Shown here piece after piece: positions 53,191 through 62,195 of a DNA stretch of 64,000 nucleotides (position 1 is its first letter; every line of letters begins with the position of its first letter). The translations under genes were made by a program, and so were the position numbers. Below the pieces are notes generated by a model. The model was not told where the DNA came from and ran no database searches. It was given only the letters and a program-made list of their open reading frames with translations. The stretch spans positions 62,001 to 126,000 of the forward strand of contig MKSU01000022.1 in NCBI GenBank assembly GCA_001897375.1, given 5' to 3'. Origin of the DNA: Sphingomonas sp. 67-36. GTDB taxonomy: Bacteria > Pseudomonadota > Alphaproteobacteria > Sphingomonadales > Sphingomonadaceae.

Positions 53191-54114
53191 ATGACCATCC
53201 GTCACTTCCTGAACCTCACCGATGCCGGCGCGGACGGCATCGCCGCGATCCTCGCCGACGCGATCGATCGCAAGGCGGCGCGCGCCGGCCTGCCCAAGGG
53301 CGCGCCCGACGCCGACGCGCCGCTCGCCGGCCGCGCGCTGGCGATGGTGTTCGAGAAGAACTCGACCCGCACGCGCTTCAGCTTCGACATGGCGATCCGC
53401 CAGCTCGGCGGCACGCCGATCGTCGCGGACGCCGGGACGATGCAGATCGGGCGCGGCGAGACGATCGCTGACACCGCGCGCGTCCTCTCCGGCTATGTCG
53501 ACGCGATCATGATCCGCACCGACGATCACGCCAAGATCGAGGAGATGGCGGCCCATGCCAGCGTGCCGGTCATCAACGGCCTGACCGACGCCTCGCATCC
53601 GTGCCAGATCGTCGCGGACCTTCAGACGATCATCGAGCATGGCAAGGCGCTGCCGGGGCTGAAGGTTGCCTGGCTGGGCGACGGCAACAACGTGCTCGCC
53701 TCGATCATGGAAGCGGCCGGGCTGCTGCATTTCGACGTGATCGCGGCCTGTCCGCAGGGCTTCATGCCCGCCGACGCCGATGTCGCGCTGGGCAAGGGTC
53801 GCGCGCGCGTCGTCGCCGATCCCGCAGAGGCGGCGGCGGGCGCGGACGTGATCGTCACCGACACCTGGGTGTCGATGGGCCAGGCCCATGCCGAAACCAA
53901 GCTTAAGGCGATGGGGCCCTATCAGGTGACGCGCGAGCTGATGGCGAAGGCGAAGCCCGACGCGGCGTTCCTCCACTGCCTGCCCGCGCATCGCGGCGAG
54001 GAAGTGACCGGCGAGGTGATCGACGGCCCGCAGTCGCTGATCTGGGACGAGGCGGAGAACCGGCTTCATGCCCAGAAGGCGATCCTGCGCTGGTGCTTCG
54101 GCCAGATCGGTTGA
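53191..54114 (+). CDS. argF: Ornithine carbamoyltransferase
   Basis: 307 aa. Makes citrulline from ornithine and carbamoyl phosphate. The carbamoyl-phosphate loop [11 protein letters not shown], the [12 protein letters not shown] block, the ornithine loop DTWVSMGQ and the catalytic-Cys motif [12 protein letters not shown] are intact. A strong GGGGGGAG ribosome binding site precedes the ATG. Second gene of an argD-argF-hslO unit. Confidence 0.97.
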   Translation: MTIRHFLNLTDAGADGIAAILADAIDRKAARAGLPKGAPDADAPLAGRALAMVFEKNSTRTRFSFDMAIRQLGGTPIVADAGTMQIGRGETIADTARVLSGYVDAIMIRTDDHAKIEEMAAHASVPVINGLTDASHPCQIVADLQTIIEHGKALPGLKVAWLGDGNNVLASIMEAAGLLHFDVIAACPQGFMPADADVALGKGRARVVADPAEAAAGADVIVTDTWVSMGQAHAETKLKAMGPYQVTRELMAKAKPDAAFLHCLPAHRGEEVTGEVIDGPQSLIWDEAENRLHAQKAILRWCFGQIG

Positions 54115-54189
54115 TCGCGGGCCGATCATCCCCACTTAGGGCCGGCACCGGCGCTGGCCGGTTCTTTCTGACAGGCACGGACTGGCGAT

Positions 54190-54209
54190 GTCCCGCGTTC
54201 GGGCGGGAC
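54190..54209 (+). other. Hairpin before hslO
   Basis: GTCCCGC and GCGGGAC form a perfect 7-bp stem around GTTCGG, 16 bp before the hslO start. There is no T-run. It could lower translation or mark an RNA-processing site; function not established. Confidence 0.3.
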
Positions 54210-54224
54210 GAGGGGTGATTTTCA

Positions 54225-55133
54225 ATGGCTGACGTTTCCGGAACCGATCTCGATCGCGCGCTGGGCTTCGCGCTTCCCGAGCGCAACGCGCGCGGGCGCA
54301 TCGCGCGGCTGGGACCGGTGCTGGACGAGATACTCTCCGCCCACGCCTATCCGCCGGCGATCGAGGGGCTGCTGGCCGAGGCGCTGGTGCTCGGCGCGCT
54401 GATCGGCTCGACGCTGAAGGACGACGCCGGGCAGCTCACGCTCCAGGCGCAGACCGAGAATGGCGTCGTGCGCCTGCTGGTGGTCGATTATCGCGGCGGC
54501 GAACTGCGCGGCTATGTCGATTTCGATGCCGAGCGACTGGCGGAAGGTCCGGCCGAGCCGACATTGTTCGCGCTGTTCGGGCAGGGCTATCTCGCGATCA
54601 CCTTCGATCTCGCCAGCACCGGCGAACGCTATCAGGGCATCGTCCCGCTCGACGGCGCATCGCTGGCCGAGGTGGCGGAGCGCTATTTCGTCCAGTCGGA
54701 GCAGATCCCCAGCCTCGTGCGCGTCGGCGTGCGGCATGAGGGCGGCCATGTCGTCGCCGGCGGCCTGTTCCTCCAGCACCTCCCCCACGGCGAGACGGGG
54801 CGCGAGCGGCTGCATATTCGTCACGATCATCCCGAATGGGAGCATGTCGCCGCGCTCGGCGCGACGATGGGGGCGGACGAACTGGCCGATCCGGCGCTGC
54901 CGCTGGAGACGCTGATCTGGCGGCTGTTCAACGAGGAGCGCGAGGTGCGTGTGCTGGCGGAGAGCCGGATCGCGCGCGGCTGTCGCTGCACGGCTGAGCA
55001 CATCCGGTCGGTGCTCGCCAAATTCCCGATCGAGGAGCAGCGCGAGATGGCTGATGCGGAAGGGGTGATCGCGGTCGATTGCCGCTTCTGCTCCACCGTT
55101 TTCCCGGTTCGGATCGATTCCGCCGCCGTATGA
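54225..55133 (+). CDS. hslO: Redox-regulated chaperone Hsp33
   Basis: 302 aa. Holdase chaperone activated by oxidative and heat stress. N-terminal substrate domain (ILSAHAYPPAIEGLLAEALVLGALI, LTLQAQTENGVVRLLVVDYR). The C-terminal redox switch has four Cys as GCRC (about residue 256) and CRFC (about residue 288), the CxC plus CxxC pattern that binds zinc when reduced. Third gene after argD-argF with 110 bp between, so it may have its own promoter. Confidence 0.97.
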   Translation: MADVSGTDLDRALGFALPERNARGRIARLGPVLDEILSAHAYPPAIEGLLAEALVLGALIGSTLKDDAGQLTLQAQTENGVVRLLVVDYRGGELRGYVDFDAERLAEGPAEPTLFALFGQGYLAITFDLASTGERYQGIVPLDGASLAEVAERYFVQSEQIPSLVRVGVRHEGGHVVAGGLFLQHLPHGETGRERLHIRHDHPEWEHVAALGATMGADELADPALPLETLIWRLFNEEREVRVLAESRIARGCRCTAEHIRSVLAKFPIEEQREMADAEGVIAVDCRFCSTVFPVRIDSAAV

Positions 55134-55169
55134 CCGGCGAGACGCGCTTGCTCTGCGACGAATCGTGAT

Positions 55170-55583
55170 ATGATTACGGTTGTGAAAAGATTCGCCCTTC
55201 TTCGTCCGGCGGCGCTGCTGCTTGCCGCTGTCGCCGCCGGTGCGGTCGCGCAGGAGGTGCGGATGATCGCGCTCGGCGGGGTCGAGCCTGGCGCCTGGTC
55301 GCTGCACGAGATCGGCAACAGCGCCGCGGCGCCCCGCGCGATCTGCGTCCACGATCCAAGGCTGCTGCTGCAGCTGGTCCATGGGCCGGCGCAATGTGCG
55401 CAATATGTGATCGAGGATCAGCCCAATCGCGTGACGGTGCAATATCGCTGCCCGGGACAGGGCTATGGCCGCACCACGATCCGGGTGGAGGACCGCAACC
55501 TGATCCGCGTCCAGACGCAGGGGCTGATGAAGGGCGCGCCGTTCGATTTTGATTACGAGGGGCGCCGCACCGGGAAATGCTGA
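55170..55583 (+). CDS. DUF3617-like small exported protein
   Basis: 137 aa from the ATG at 55170; a GTG 12 bases on is an alternative. Signal peptide region [21 protein letters not shown]. The mature 110 residues have [47 protein letters not shown] and a final GRRTGKC, with four cysteines. The layout resembles DUF3617 periplasmic proteins, which lack a known function. Located between hslO and the terminator before queC. Confidence 0.65.
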   Translation: MITVVKRFALLRPAALLLAAVAAGAVAQEVRMIALGGVEPGAWSLHEIGNSAAAPRAICVHDPRLLLQLVHGPAQCAQYVIEDQPNRVTVQYRCPGQGYGRTTIRVEDRNLIRVQTQGLMKGAPFDFDYEGRRTGKC

Positions 55584-55659
55584 TCGCCGCGTTAGCGGGG
55601 CGTTAACACTCCAGGGGTATCAAGGGACGTGCTTTTCTTGGGCACGCTTTCTCCCTGAT

Positions 55660-55715
55660 CCGGCCCTTCGCGGCCGGTCTCCTTCTCGGGTCGCCTTCGG
55701 GCGGCCCTTTTTCTT
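55660..55715 (+). terminator. Two hairpins, the second with a T-run, upstream of queC
   Basis: CCGGCC-CTTCGC-GGCCGG (55660-55677) is followed by a UUCG-tetraloop-type hairpin, GGGTCGCC-TTCG-GGCGGCCC, then TTTTT (from about 55688 to 55712). A weaker stem CGTGC/GCACG lies just upstream (55628-55646). It most simply ends the preceding gene's transcript; an attenuator for queC is an alternative. Confidence 0.6.
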
Positions 55716-55752
55716 GCGCGAGCGGCGGCAAGGGCCTAGCTCGTGTCGGCTT

Positions 55753-56451
55753 ATGGCAAGCCAATCCCCGCTGGCGGTCGTCCTGGTTTCGGGCGGCCTC
55801 GATTCCATGGTTTCCGCCGCCCTCGCGCGGGAGGCCGGCTTCCGCGTGCTGGCGCTGTCGGTCGATTACAATCAGCGGCATCAGGTGGAGCTGGCCGCCG
55901 CGCGACGCGTTGCCCGGCTGCTCGGGGCGGAGCGTCATGTCGTGCTGCCGCTCGACCTGCGCGCGTTCGGCGGATCGGCGCTGACCGACGATATCGCCGT
56001 GCCCAAGGACGGCGTGGGCGAGGGAATACCGGTCACTTACGTGCCCGCGCGCAACACGATCTTCCTCAGCCTCGCGCTCGGCTGGGCCGAGGCGAGCGGC
56101 GCGCGCGACATCTATGTCGGCGTCAACGCGCTCGATTATTCGGGTTATCCCGATTGCCGCCCGGAATTCATCACCGGCTTCGAGGCGCTTGCCGAGCTTG
56201 CGACCAAGGCCGGAGTGGAGGGCGCGCCTTTCCGTATCCGCGCGCCGCTGCAGATGATGACCAAGGCCGATGTCGTGCGCGAGGGCGCGCGGCTCGGGCT
56301 GGACATGGGCGTGAGCTGGTCGTGCTACGATCCGGCGCCGGGCGGGCTGCATTGCGGGCTGTGCGATAGCTGCCGGCTGCGCCACAAGGGCTTCGAGGAG
56401 GCCGGCGTGCCCGATCCGACCGCTTATGCGGTAACACCCCCGGCGCCGTGA
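55753..56451 (+). CDS. queC: 7-cyano-7-deazaguanine (preQ0) synthase
   Basis: 232 aa from the ATG at 55753 ([18 protein letters not shown]); the longer in-frame ORF upstream covers the terminator and is not used. ATP-dependent conversion of 7-carboxy-7-deazaguanine to preQ0 on the queuosine pathway. PP-loop SGGLDSMV near residue 13, [41 protein letters not shown] and the zinc-binding [20 protein letters not shown] (four Cys) are all present. Overlaps queE by its stop codon. Confidence 0.97.
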   Translation: MASQSPLAVVLVSGGLDSMVSAALAREAGFRVLALSVDYNQRHQVELAAARRVARLLGAERHVVLPLDLRAFGGSALTDDIAVPKDGVGEGIPVTYVPARNTIFLSLALGWAEASGARDIYVGVNALDYSGYPDCRPEFITGFEALAELATKAGVEGAPFRIRAPLQMMTKADVVREGARLGLDMGVSWSCYDPAPGGLHCGLCDSCRLRHKGFEEAGVPDPTAYAVTPPAP

Positions 56452-57083
56452 TGAGCTACGCCGTCAAGGAGATGTTCCTGACGCTCCAGGGCGAGGGTGT
56501 GCAGGCGGGGCGGCGCGCGGTGTTCGTGCGCTTCGCCGGATGCAACCTGTGGTCCGGGCGCGAGGAGGATCGCGCGAACGCGATCTGCCGCTTCTGCGAC
56601 ACCGATTTCGTCGGCATGGACGGGCTGGGCGGCGGCCGCTTCGCCGATGCCGCCGCGCTGGTGGCGGCTGTCGTGGAGATGTGGGCCGGCGCGGCGACGG
56701 AGCGTTTCGTGGTGCTGACCGGCGGGGAGCCGATGTTGCAGGTGGACGACGCGCTGGTCGATGCGCTCCATGCCGCCGGTTTCTTCATCGCGATCGAGAG
56801 CAACGGCACGCTGCCCGTCCACCCCGGCATCAACTGGGTGTGCATCAGCCCCAAGGCCGGAAGCGAGACGGTGCAGCGTTCAGGCGACGAACTGAAGCTG
56901 GTCTGGCCGCAGCCGGGCAGCGAGGTGGATGCGATGGAGCGATGGGATTTCACGCACCATCTGATCCAGCCGCTCGACGACCCTCAGGCGGACGCCAACC
57001 GCGAGGCGGCGGTCGCGCTGGTCATGGAGCGGCCGCGCTGGCGCCTGACGCTCCAGACTCACAAGATGCTGGGGCTGCGTTAG
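56451..57083 (+). CDS. queE: 7-carboxy-7-deazaguanine synthase
   Basis: 210 aa from the ATG at 56451; a GTG at 56448 is equally possible (GTGATG). Radical SAM enzyme that rearranges 6-carboxytetrahydropterin into 7-carboxy-7-deazaguanine for queuosine. LTLQGEGVQAGRRAVFVRFAG, three Cys spaced CNLW...CRFC rather than CxxxCxxC, the typical long-insertion pattern of QueE, plus LTGGEPMLQ and CISPKAG. Adjacent to queC, with which it acts in sequence. Ends 17 bp from a convergent gene. Confidence 0.95.
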   Translation: MSYAVKEMFLTLQGEGVQAGRRAVFVRFAGCNLWSGREEDRANAICRFCDTDFVGMDGLGGGRFADAAALVAAVVEMWAGAATERFVVLTGGEPMLQVDDALVDALHAAGFFIAIESNGTLPVHPGINWVCISPKAGSETVQRSGDELKLVWPQPGSEVDAMERWDFTHHLIQPLDDPQADANREAAVALVMERPRWRLTLQTHKMLGLR

Positions 57084-57100
57084 ATCCTAATCCCGCTAGT

Positions 57101-57793
57101 TCAGCGTTGGGCGATGCCCACGCCGGCGGGCGGGAAATTTTGCGCGCCGCATTTCTTCACCTGCCAGTCGCCATTCTTCCAGCAGATCGGATCGAGGCGC
57201 GGCAGGGGCGGCGACTGCGTATAGATGTAGCGCGGGAAGCGCTGCTCGCCCCACGGCGTCAGGCTGTTGCGCAACTCGCGGATGCGGTTGAGCGCCACCG
57301 TGCCGAAGCTGCCGCGCGGCGCGAACACCACGTCGCGACCCACCGCATTGGCGGTGAGGCAGAAATTATACTGCGCGGAGACGGTGGTGAAGCTTGAATA
57401 GGTCCGGGTGCCGAACTGGTCGAGCGCGTTCTGCGCAGCCTTGGGCGTCTTGTTCATACGCGCGAAATACTTGCCGAGCGTATCCCACGAATGCTTCAGC
57501 TCGGCCTTGTGATCGACGAGCATCGCATTGTAGTTGCTGACGGCGGTCAGCGTCGGCTCGAACTGGCATTGCAGCGCGGCGACGTTGAGCGCGGCGCGCA
57601 CGTTCCAGACGATCGCGGCCTTTTGCTCGTCCAGCGTCGCGCCGGGCAATTCCGGCCCAAGACCGGACTCGTTCCCGACCACCGGCGTACCGGACAAGTC
57701 CTTGGCCTGCATGAAGAATTGGGCGGCGGCCGGCGTCGCGCCGACAAGCGCTCCCGCGGCAAGGCCCGCAGCGATGATCTGCCCCAGCGACAC
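57101..57793 (-). CDS. Conserved exported protein of unknown function
   Basis: 230 aa from the GTG at 57793, which has GGGAGAAG just upstream; an in-frame GTG at 57808 is another option. Signal peptide IIAAGLAAGALVGA with cleavage near AAAQF. The mature protein is mostly helical and soluble (IVWNVRAALNVAALQCQFEP, VSNYNAMLVDHKAELKHSW, FTTVSAQYNFCLTANA), with four Cys that could form disulfides (Cys in LQCQFE, NFCLTA, PICWKN, KKCGAQ). I do not recognise a family. Confidence 0.75.
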   Translation of the reverse strand: MSLGQIIAAGLAAGALVGATPAAAQFFMQAKDLSGTPVVGNESGLGPELPGATLDEQKAAIVWNVRAALNVAALQCQFEPTLTAVSNYNAMLVDHKAELKHSWDTLGKYFARMNKTPKAAQNALDQFGTRTYSSFTTVSAQYNFCLTANAVGRDVVFAPRGSFGTVALNRIRELRNSLTPWGEQRFPRYIYTQSPPLPRLDPICWKNGDWQVKKCGAQNFPPAGVGIAQR

Positions 57794-57938
57794 TTCAACT
57801 TCTCCCACGCAACGCGCGGGATTCTAGGCCTTTTGCACCGTTAACCCAAGCCCGATTCGTCACATTGCGGACTCGGTCTGCCGCATTGTGCTTGCCCGGA
57901 TGAATGCGCGGCAAGGCGCGATCGGAGCGAGCAAGGAA

Positions 57939-57965
57939 AAGGCCGCCCGGATACCGGACGGCCTT
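57939..57965 (-). terminator. Terminator of the small lipoprotein gene
   Basis: AAGGCCGCCCGG-ATA-CCGGACGGCCTT forms a 12-bp stem with one mismatched pair. On the minus strand it is followed by TTCC. It begins 26 bp after the lipoprotein stop. Confidence 0.75.
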
Positions 57966-57991
57966 CCCCGTAATCGGTGCCTTTCGGCGGA

Positions 57992-58243
57992 TTACTGGGC
58001 GTTGCCGACCGGCGCCGCCGCGTTCGCGTCCGCCGCGCCCGTGTCGTTCGCCATCGCGCCGGCGTTCATCGAGCTGTCGACCGCCGTCATGTTGTCGGTG
58101 GTGGTGTCCATGCCCTCGGTGGCGTTCATGTCGGTGATGGTGGTGTTCTCGGTGGTGGTCTCGGTCTTCGAGCCGCAAGCCGAAACGGCCAGAGCCGCCG
58201 CCACAATGGCCGAACCGGTCAGGATCTTGGAAATAGCACGCAT
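57992..58243 (-). CDS. Small acidic lipoprotein
   Basis: 83 aa. Signal peptide MRAISKILTGSAIVAAALAVSAC with lipobox VSAC at Cys23. The mature 60 residues are low complexity: Thr, Asn, Asp, Ala and several Met (for example ITDMNATEGMDTTTDNM), with no Lys or Arg after the first few residues. It is probably disordered and anchored in a membrane. Function unknown. Confidence 0.8.
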   Translation of the reverse strand: MRAISKILTGSAIVAAALAVSACGSKTETTTENTTITDMNATEGMDTTTDNMTAVDSSMNAGAMANDTGAADANAAAPVGNAQ

Positions 58244-58331
58244 TGAAAGCTCCCTAGACAGTGGATTTGGAAGGGCGCGTAGCCATTAATCCCCAAATCG
58301 GGGTGGACATTAGACGCATCCGGCCCTCCCC

Positions 58332-58997
58332 TCAAGTCTCGTTTTCGCGAGCGCCGGAGAGGGCGTTGATGAAGTCGTCGCGCGTCAACGCAAGAGCGGC
58401 GTCGAAAGTTGCAAGATCATGTGGCGCGTCAAGCGCTTCCGCGCTGGTCACCGGATAGTCGGCGATGCCGCACGGCACGATCCCGCCGAAGTGCGCGAGG
58501 TCGGGCGACAGGTTCACCGAAAAGCCGTGGAACGTCACCCAGCGCCGCACGCGCACGCCGATCGCGCCGATCTTCGCCTCGCGCCCGGCGTGGTCGATCG
58601 TCCAGATGCCGATGCGTCCGGGCGCGCGGAAGCCCTCGATCCCGAGCCGCGCCAGCGCCGCGATCACCCAGCCCTCGAGCGAATGGACGAAATGCCGTAC
58701 GTCGCGCCCGCGCCGAGTCAGGTCCAGCATCAGATAGCCGACGCGCTGCCCCGGTCCGTGATAGGTGTAGCGCCCGCCGCGCCCCGCGCTCACCACCGGG
58801 AAACGCGGGTCGATCAGTTCGGCCGGATCGGCGCTGGTGCCGGCGGTATAGACCGGCGGATGCTCGACGAGCCAGATCAGCTCGCCCGCTTCCCCCGCCG
58901 CGATCGCGGCGGCGCGCGCCTCCATCTCGGCGAGCGCGGCGGCATAATCGGTGAGGCCGGGCGACACGCGCCATTCGATATCGGCTGAATGGTCCAC
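58332..58997 (-). CDS. lipB: Octanoyl-[acyl carrier protein]:protein N-octanoyltransferase
   Basis: 221 aa. Transfers octanoyl from ACP to lipoyl domains, first step of protein lipoylation. [39 protein letters not shown], the lysine-containing [22 protein letters not shown] and the catalytic Cys in [16 protein letters not shown] are present. Starts 82 bp before the divergent membrane protein gene. Confidence 0.97.
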   Translation of the reverse strand: MDHSADIEWRVSPGLTDYAAALAEMEARAAAIAAGEAGELIWLVEHPPVYTAGTSADPAELIDPRFPVVSAGRGGRYTYHGPGQRVGYLMLDLTRRGRDVRHFVHSLEGWVIAALARLGIEGFRAPGRIGIWTIDHAGREAKIGAIGVRVRRWVTFHGFSVNLSPDLAHFGGIVPCGIADYPVTSAEALDAPHDLATFDAALALTRDDFINALSGARENET

Positions 58998-59078
58998 GCC
59001 CGCCAGATGCGGTCGATACGCTCGATTGGCAAGCGTGGGCGCGATGCGCTACGTCTCTCGCCGCAGACAGGAGTTCTT

Positions 59079-59897
59079 ATGGTACGGATCGGCACGGTAT
59101 GGGATCGGACGACCGAGGTGATCGCCGGCCGGCTGGGGATGCTGGCGTGGCTCGCCGGATTGTTCCTGTTCGCGCCTTCCGTGTTGCAGGCGATCATGCG
59201 CGTGATGGCGCTGGGCAGCAATTCCGGCGGCATACGCCTGCTCGCCGGGCTGGTCGGGCTGGCGGTGGCCGTATTGGCGATATGGGGCACGCTGGCGATG
59301 ACCGCGATGGCGAGCGATCCGGCGGTCGACCGGCATGAAGCGATCGCGATCGGGCGGCGGCGGCTGCCGGCCGGCATCGCCGTGCTGCTGGTGGCGGTGG
59401 TCGCGACATGCGTGTTGGTGATCGCGCCGCTCGCATGGCTGATGGCGGGGAGCGTCGATATGGCGCAACTGGAGCAGGGGATGCCCTCGCCCTCCCTCGA
59501 TCCCTCGCGCGCGGCGGCCGCCATCCCGGTGCTGCTGGCGCTGTGCGCTTTCATGCTGTGGCTCAGCGCGCGGCTGCTGCCGCTGTTCGCGGTGATAACG
59601 AACGAGCGGCGCGGCTTCGGCGCCTTCGCCCGCGCCTTCGCGCTGACGCGGGGGAGCACGATGAAGCTGATCGGGCTGATCCTGCTCTACGCGCTGGTCG
59701 CGATCGTGTTGCTGACCGCCGTGACCTGGGTGCTGGGCAGCGCCACGCAGATCGTGTTCGGTGACGAGGGGCGAGCGTGGAGCGCGCTGCTGCTCGCGCT
59801 CGTCACGGGCATCATCGCCGCCGGCCTCAGCGTCCTGCAGACGACCTTCAGCGCGCAATTCTACATCGCCGCGCGCGAACGCCTCGACAACGCATGA
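59079..59897 (+). CDS. Polytopic membrane protein, unknown
   Basis: 272 aa from the ATG at 59079, preceded by CAGGAG; 30 upstream in-frame codons overlap lipB promoter space. About six hydrophobic segments, with a polar N-terminus VRIGTVWDRTTEVIAGR and a FNAFARAFALTRG-like segment FGAFARAFALTRGSTMKL. The pattern F-x-R-A-F-x-L-T-R-G occurs in glycerophosphoryl-diester phosphodiesterase-associated membrane domains. Coupled to a second, similar protein (ATGA at 59894). Confidence 0.65.
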   Translation: MVRIGTVWDRTTEVIAGRLGMLAWLAGLFLFAPSVLQAIMRVMALGSNSGGIRLLAGLVGLAVAVLAIWGTLAMTAMASDPAVDRHEAIAIGRRRLPAGIAVLLVAVVATCVLVIAPLAWLMAGSVDMAQLEQGMPSPSLDPSRAAAAIPVLLALCAFMLWLSARLLPLFAVITNERRGFGAFARAFALTRGSTMKLIGLILLYALVAIVLLTAVTWVLGSATQIVFGDEGRAWSALLLALVTGIIAAGLSVLQTTFSAQFYIAARERLDNA

Positions 59898-60640
59898 TGC
59901 TTTCCCTTGGCCGCGTCCTCGCCGACGCATGGACGATCCTGCGCCGCGAGGGCGATCTGGTGGTGCGCCTCGCGGCGCCGTTCGTCTTCCTGCCCGCTTT
60001 CGCGGTGCAGTTGCTCGTCGCCCCGCCCCCCGCGCTGCCGCAGACGCCGGGCGACCAGACGGCGATGCAGGCGTGGCTGGAGCGGTTGTCCGCCTGGGGG
60101 CAGGCCAATGCCGGCTGGTATCTGCTGGCCGACCTGATCGGCATCTATGGCCTCGCGGCACTCGTCATCCTGCTGATTCACCCGGCGCGGCCCGATGTGA
60201 AGACCGCGCTGGTCACCGCCGCGCGGCGTTTCGGGCGGTTCCTGCTCGCCGATCTGCTGGTGTCGATCCCGGTCGGGCTGGGATTGTGGCTGTTCGTGTT
60301 GCCGGGGCTGTACGTCCAGGCGCGGCTGGTGGCGACCGTCCCCGCACTGGTGGTCGAGGCGCCGATCGGCGCGACGCGCGCGGTAGGGCGGAGCTGGCGG
60401 CTGACGCGACGCGACTGGTGGGGCGTGCTCGCCGCGATCGTCACGCTGTTCGTCGCGCAATATCTGGTGCTCGCGCCGCTGATCGGCGCGGATGACATGC
60501 TGCGCTCGCCGGAGCATCGCAACCCGATCGTGCTCGCGCTGGTCGACGCGGGGATGGCGGCGGCGGCCACCGCCTATCACATCGGCGTGCTGGCGATCGG
60601 GATCGCCGTCTATCGGCGGCTGGCGAGCAAGGGAATCTGA
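59894..60640 (+). CDS. Polytopic membrane protein, unknown (paired with the previous)
   Basis: 248 aa from the ATG at 59894, overlapping the preceding stop. About five hydrophobic segments and a short segment APIGATRAVGRSWRLTRRDWWG that matches the R-S-x-x-L-T-R element in its neighbour's FARAFALTRGSTMKL, so the two may be diverged paralogues. The 3' end overlaps the convergent GNAT gene by 31 bp. Function unknown. Confidence 0.65.
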   Translation: MMLSLGRVLADAWTILRREGDLVVRLAAPFVFLPAFAVQLLVAPPPALPQTPGDQTAMQAWLERLSAWGQANAGWYLLADLIGIYGLAALVILLIHPARPDVKTALVTAARRFGRFLLADLLVSIPVGLGLWLFVLPGLYVQARLVATVPALVVEAPIGATRAVGRSWRLTRRDWWGVLAAIVTLFVAQYLVLAPLIGADDMLRSPEHRNPIVLALVDAGMAAAATAYHIGVLAIGIAVYRRLASKGI

Positions 60641-61203
60641 GGCGCCGCGTCGGCCGGCAGCAGGCCGAGCAGGCGCGGATCGGGGAAGGTCTCGATCGTC
60701 CGCTTCACCGCGACGAAGCCCTGCGCGCGATAGAAATTAAGCGCGGAAGGATGATCGAGCGTGCAGGTGTTGACCGTCACGCGCCGCACGTCGGCGCGCC
60801 ACGCCCGCGTCAGCGCCTCGCTCATCAGCCAGCGGCCATGGCCCTTGCCGGCAAGCTCCGGCACCAGCCCGAAATAGGAGAGTTCGCACGTCGCCGGATG
60901 GGCATGGTCCAGCTCCAGCATCCCCACCTCGATCCCGGCGCGATCGACGGCGGCGAAAACGGAGACGCCGGCGGCGTGGACGATCTCCGCGAGCCGCGCG
61001 TCGTCCATCGCCAGCCTTGAATACCATAGCCACGGCCCGCCGACGCGGCGGAACAGGGCGCGATATTTGTCCAGGTCCGGCGCTGGCCAGTGTACCAGCC
61101 GCAGCGGCGTATCCGGGGCGGGACGCAGCGGCGGGCGGCGCGTCATCTCCAGCGACGTCACGATCGTCGCGAGATGATCGCCCGGCACGGGGGTGAGGCC
61201 CAT
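60610..61203 (-). CDS. GNAT-family N-acetyltransferase
   Basis: 197 aa. The acetyl-CoA loop appears as FGLVPELAGKGHGRWLM (Q/R-x-x-G-x-G/A equivalent GKGHGR), followed by VTVNTCTLDHPSALNFYRAQGF, the last strand and helix of the GNAT fold. Substrate unknown. The gene lies 7 bp downstream of hemF on the same strand and its 3' end overlaps the convergent membrane protein gene by 31 bp. An internal ATG at residue 20 could also be the start. Confidence 0.85.
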   Translation of the reverse strand: MGLTPVPGDHLATIVTSLEMTRRPPLRPAPDTPLRLVHWPAPDLDKYRALFRRVGGPWLWYSRLAMDDARLAEIVHAAGVSVFAAVDRAGIEVGMLELDHAHPATCELSYFGLVPELAGKGHGRWLMSEALTRAWRADVRRVTVNTCTLDHPSALNFYRAQGFVAVKRTIETFPDPRLLGLLPADAAPQIPLLASRR

Positions 61204-61210
61204 CGCCGGC

Positions 61211-62053
61211 TCAGCCCCAGGTGGCGACCGGAGGCAGGCTCATCAGGATCGCGTCGATGTTGCCGCCGGTCTTCAGCCCGAACAACGTGCCGCGATCATA
61301 GACGAGGTTGAACTCGGCATAGCGCCCGCGCCACTCGCGCTGCGCCGCCAGCTCCGCGTCGGTGAAGGGCAGCTGCATCCGCCGCCGCACGATGCGCGGG
61401 AATATGTCGAGGAAGGCGCGGCCGACATCCTGCGTGAAGGCGAAATTCGCGGCGAAGTCCCCTTCCAGATGATCGTAGAAGATGCCCCCGACGCCGCGAT
61501 GCACCTTGCGGTGCGGGATATAGAAATAATCGTCGGCCCATTGTTTGAAGCGGGGATAATGGCCGGCGTCGTGCGTGTCGCAGGCGGCCTTCAGCGCGGC
61601 GTGGAAATCTGCGGTGTCCTCCGCGATCGGCAAGGGCGGGTTGAGGTCCGCCCCGCCGCCGAACCAGCGTTTCGTCGTGACGAGGAAGCGCGTGTTCATA
61701 TGCACCGCCGGGACGTGCGGGTTGGCCATGTGCGCGACGAGGCTGATCCCGGTGGCGAAGAAGCGCGGATCGTCGCCCGCGCCGTGTATCGTCTTGCCGA
61801 ACTCGCCCTCGAACGCGCCGCCGACGGTGGAGACGTTGACGCCGACCTTCTCGAACACGCGGCCCTTCATCACTCCGCGCACCCCGCCGCCGCCGGGCGC
61901 GCCATCGGGATCCGCGCGGTCCCAGGCGATATAGTCGAAGCGCGCGTCCGATCCCGCCTCGCGCTCGATCGCCTCGAACTCGGCGCAGATCAGGTCGCGC
62001 AATTGCTCGAACCAGGCGCGCGCGGTGGATTGCTGTTCGTCAAGCGGCTGCAT
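61211..62053 (-). CDS. hemF: Oxygen-dependent coproporphyrinogen III oxidase
   Basis: 280 aa from the ATG at 62053 (MQPLDEQQSTARAWFEQLRD); 27 additional in-frame codons are possible. Converts coproporphyrinogen III to protoporphyrinogen IX for heme, using O2. GGGGVRGVMKGRVFEKVGVN, HMNTRFLVTTKRWFGGGADL, RFKQWADDYFYIPHR, GGIFYDHLEGDF and EFNLVYDRGTLFGLKTGGNI are all typical HemF. Implies an aerobic metabolism. Followed by the GNAT gene. Confidence 0.97.
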   Translation of the reverse strand: MQPLDEQQSTARAWFEQLRDLICAEFEAIEREAGSDARFDYIAWDRADPDGAPGGGGVRGVMKGRVFEKVGVNVSTVGGAFEGEFGKTIHGAGDDPRFFATGISLVAHMANPHVPAVHMNTRFLVTTKRWFGGGADLNPPLPIAEDTADFHAALKAACDTHDAGHYPRFKQWADDYFYIPHRKVHRGVGGIFYDHLEGDFAANFAFTQDVGRAFLDIFPRIVRRRMQLPFTDAELAAQREWRGRYAEFNLVYDRGTLFGLKTGGNIDAILMSLPPVATWG

Positions 62054-62195
62054 CGGGAAGGCGGTAAGCGCCGGTCGCGGGGCTGGCAACTCCCGCGCGG
62101 CCTTTGCCTGCGCGCCAATCGCCGAACAGCGCATTTCCTATGTTCATTCCATCTGTTACGCCCCCGCATCGAGGAATGCCATTGAGGGGGAGTGA

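Noticed and set aside
55584-55752. preQ1 riboswitch upstream of queC
   Set aside because: Hairpins and a T-run are present, but I could not identify the conserved preQ1 aptamer core, so only the terminator is listed.
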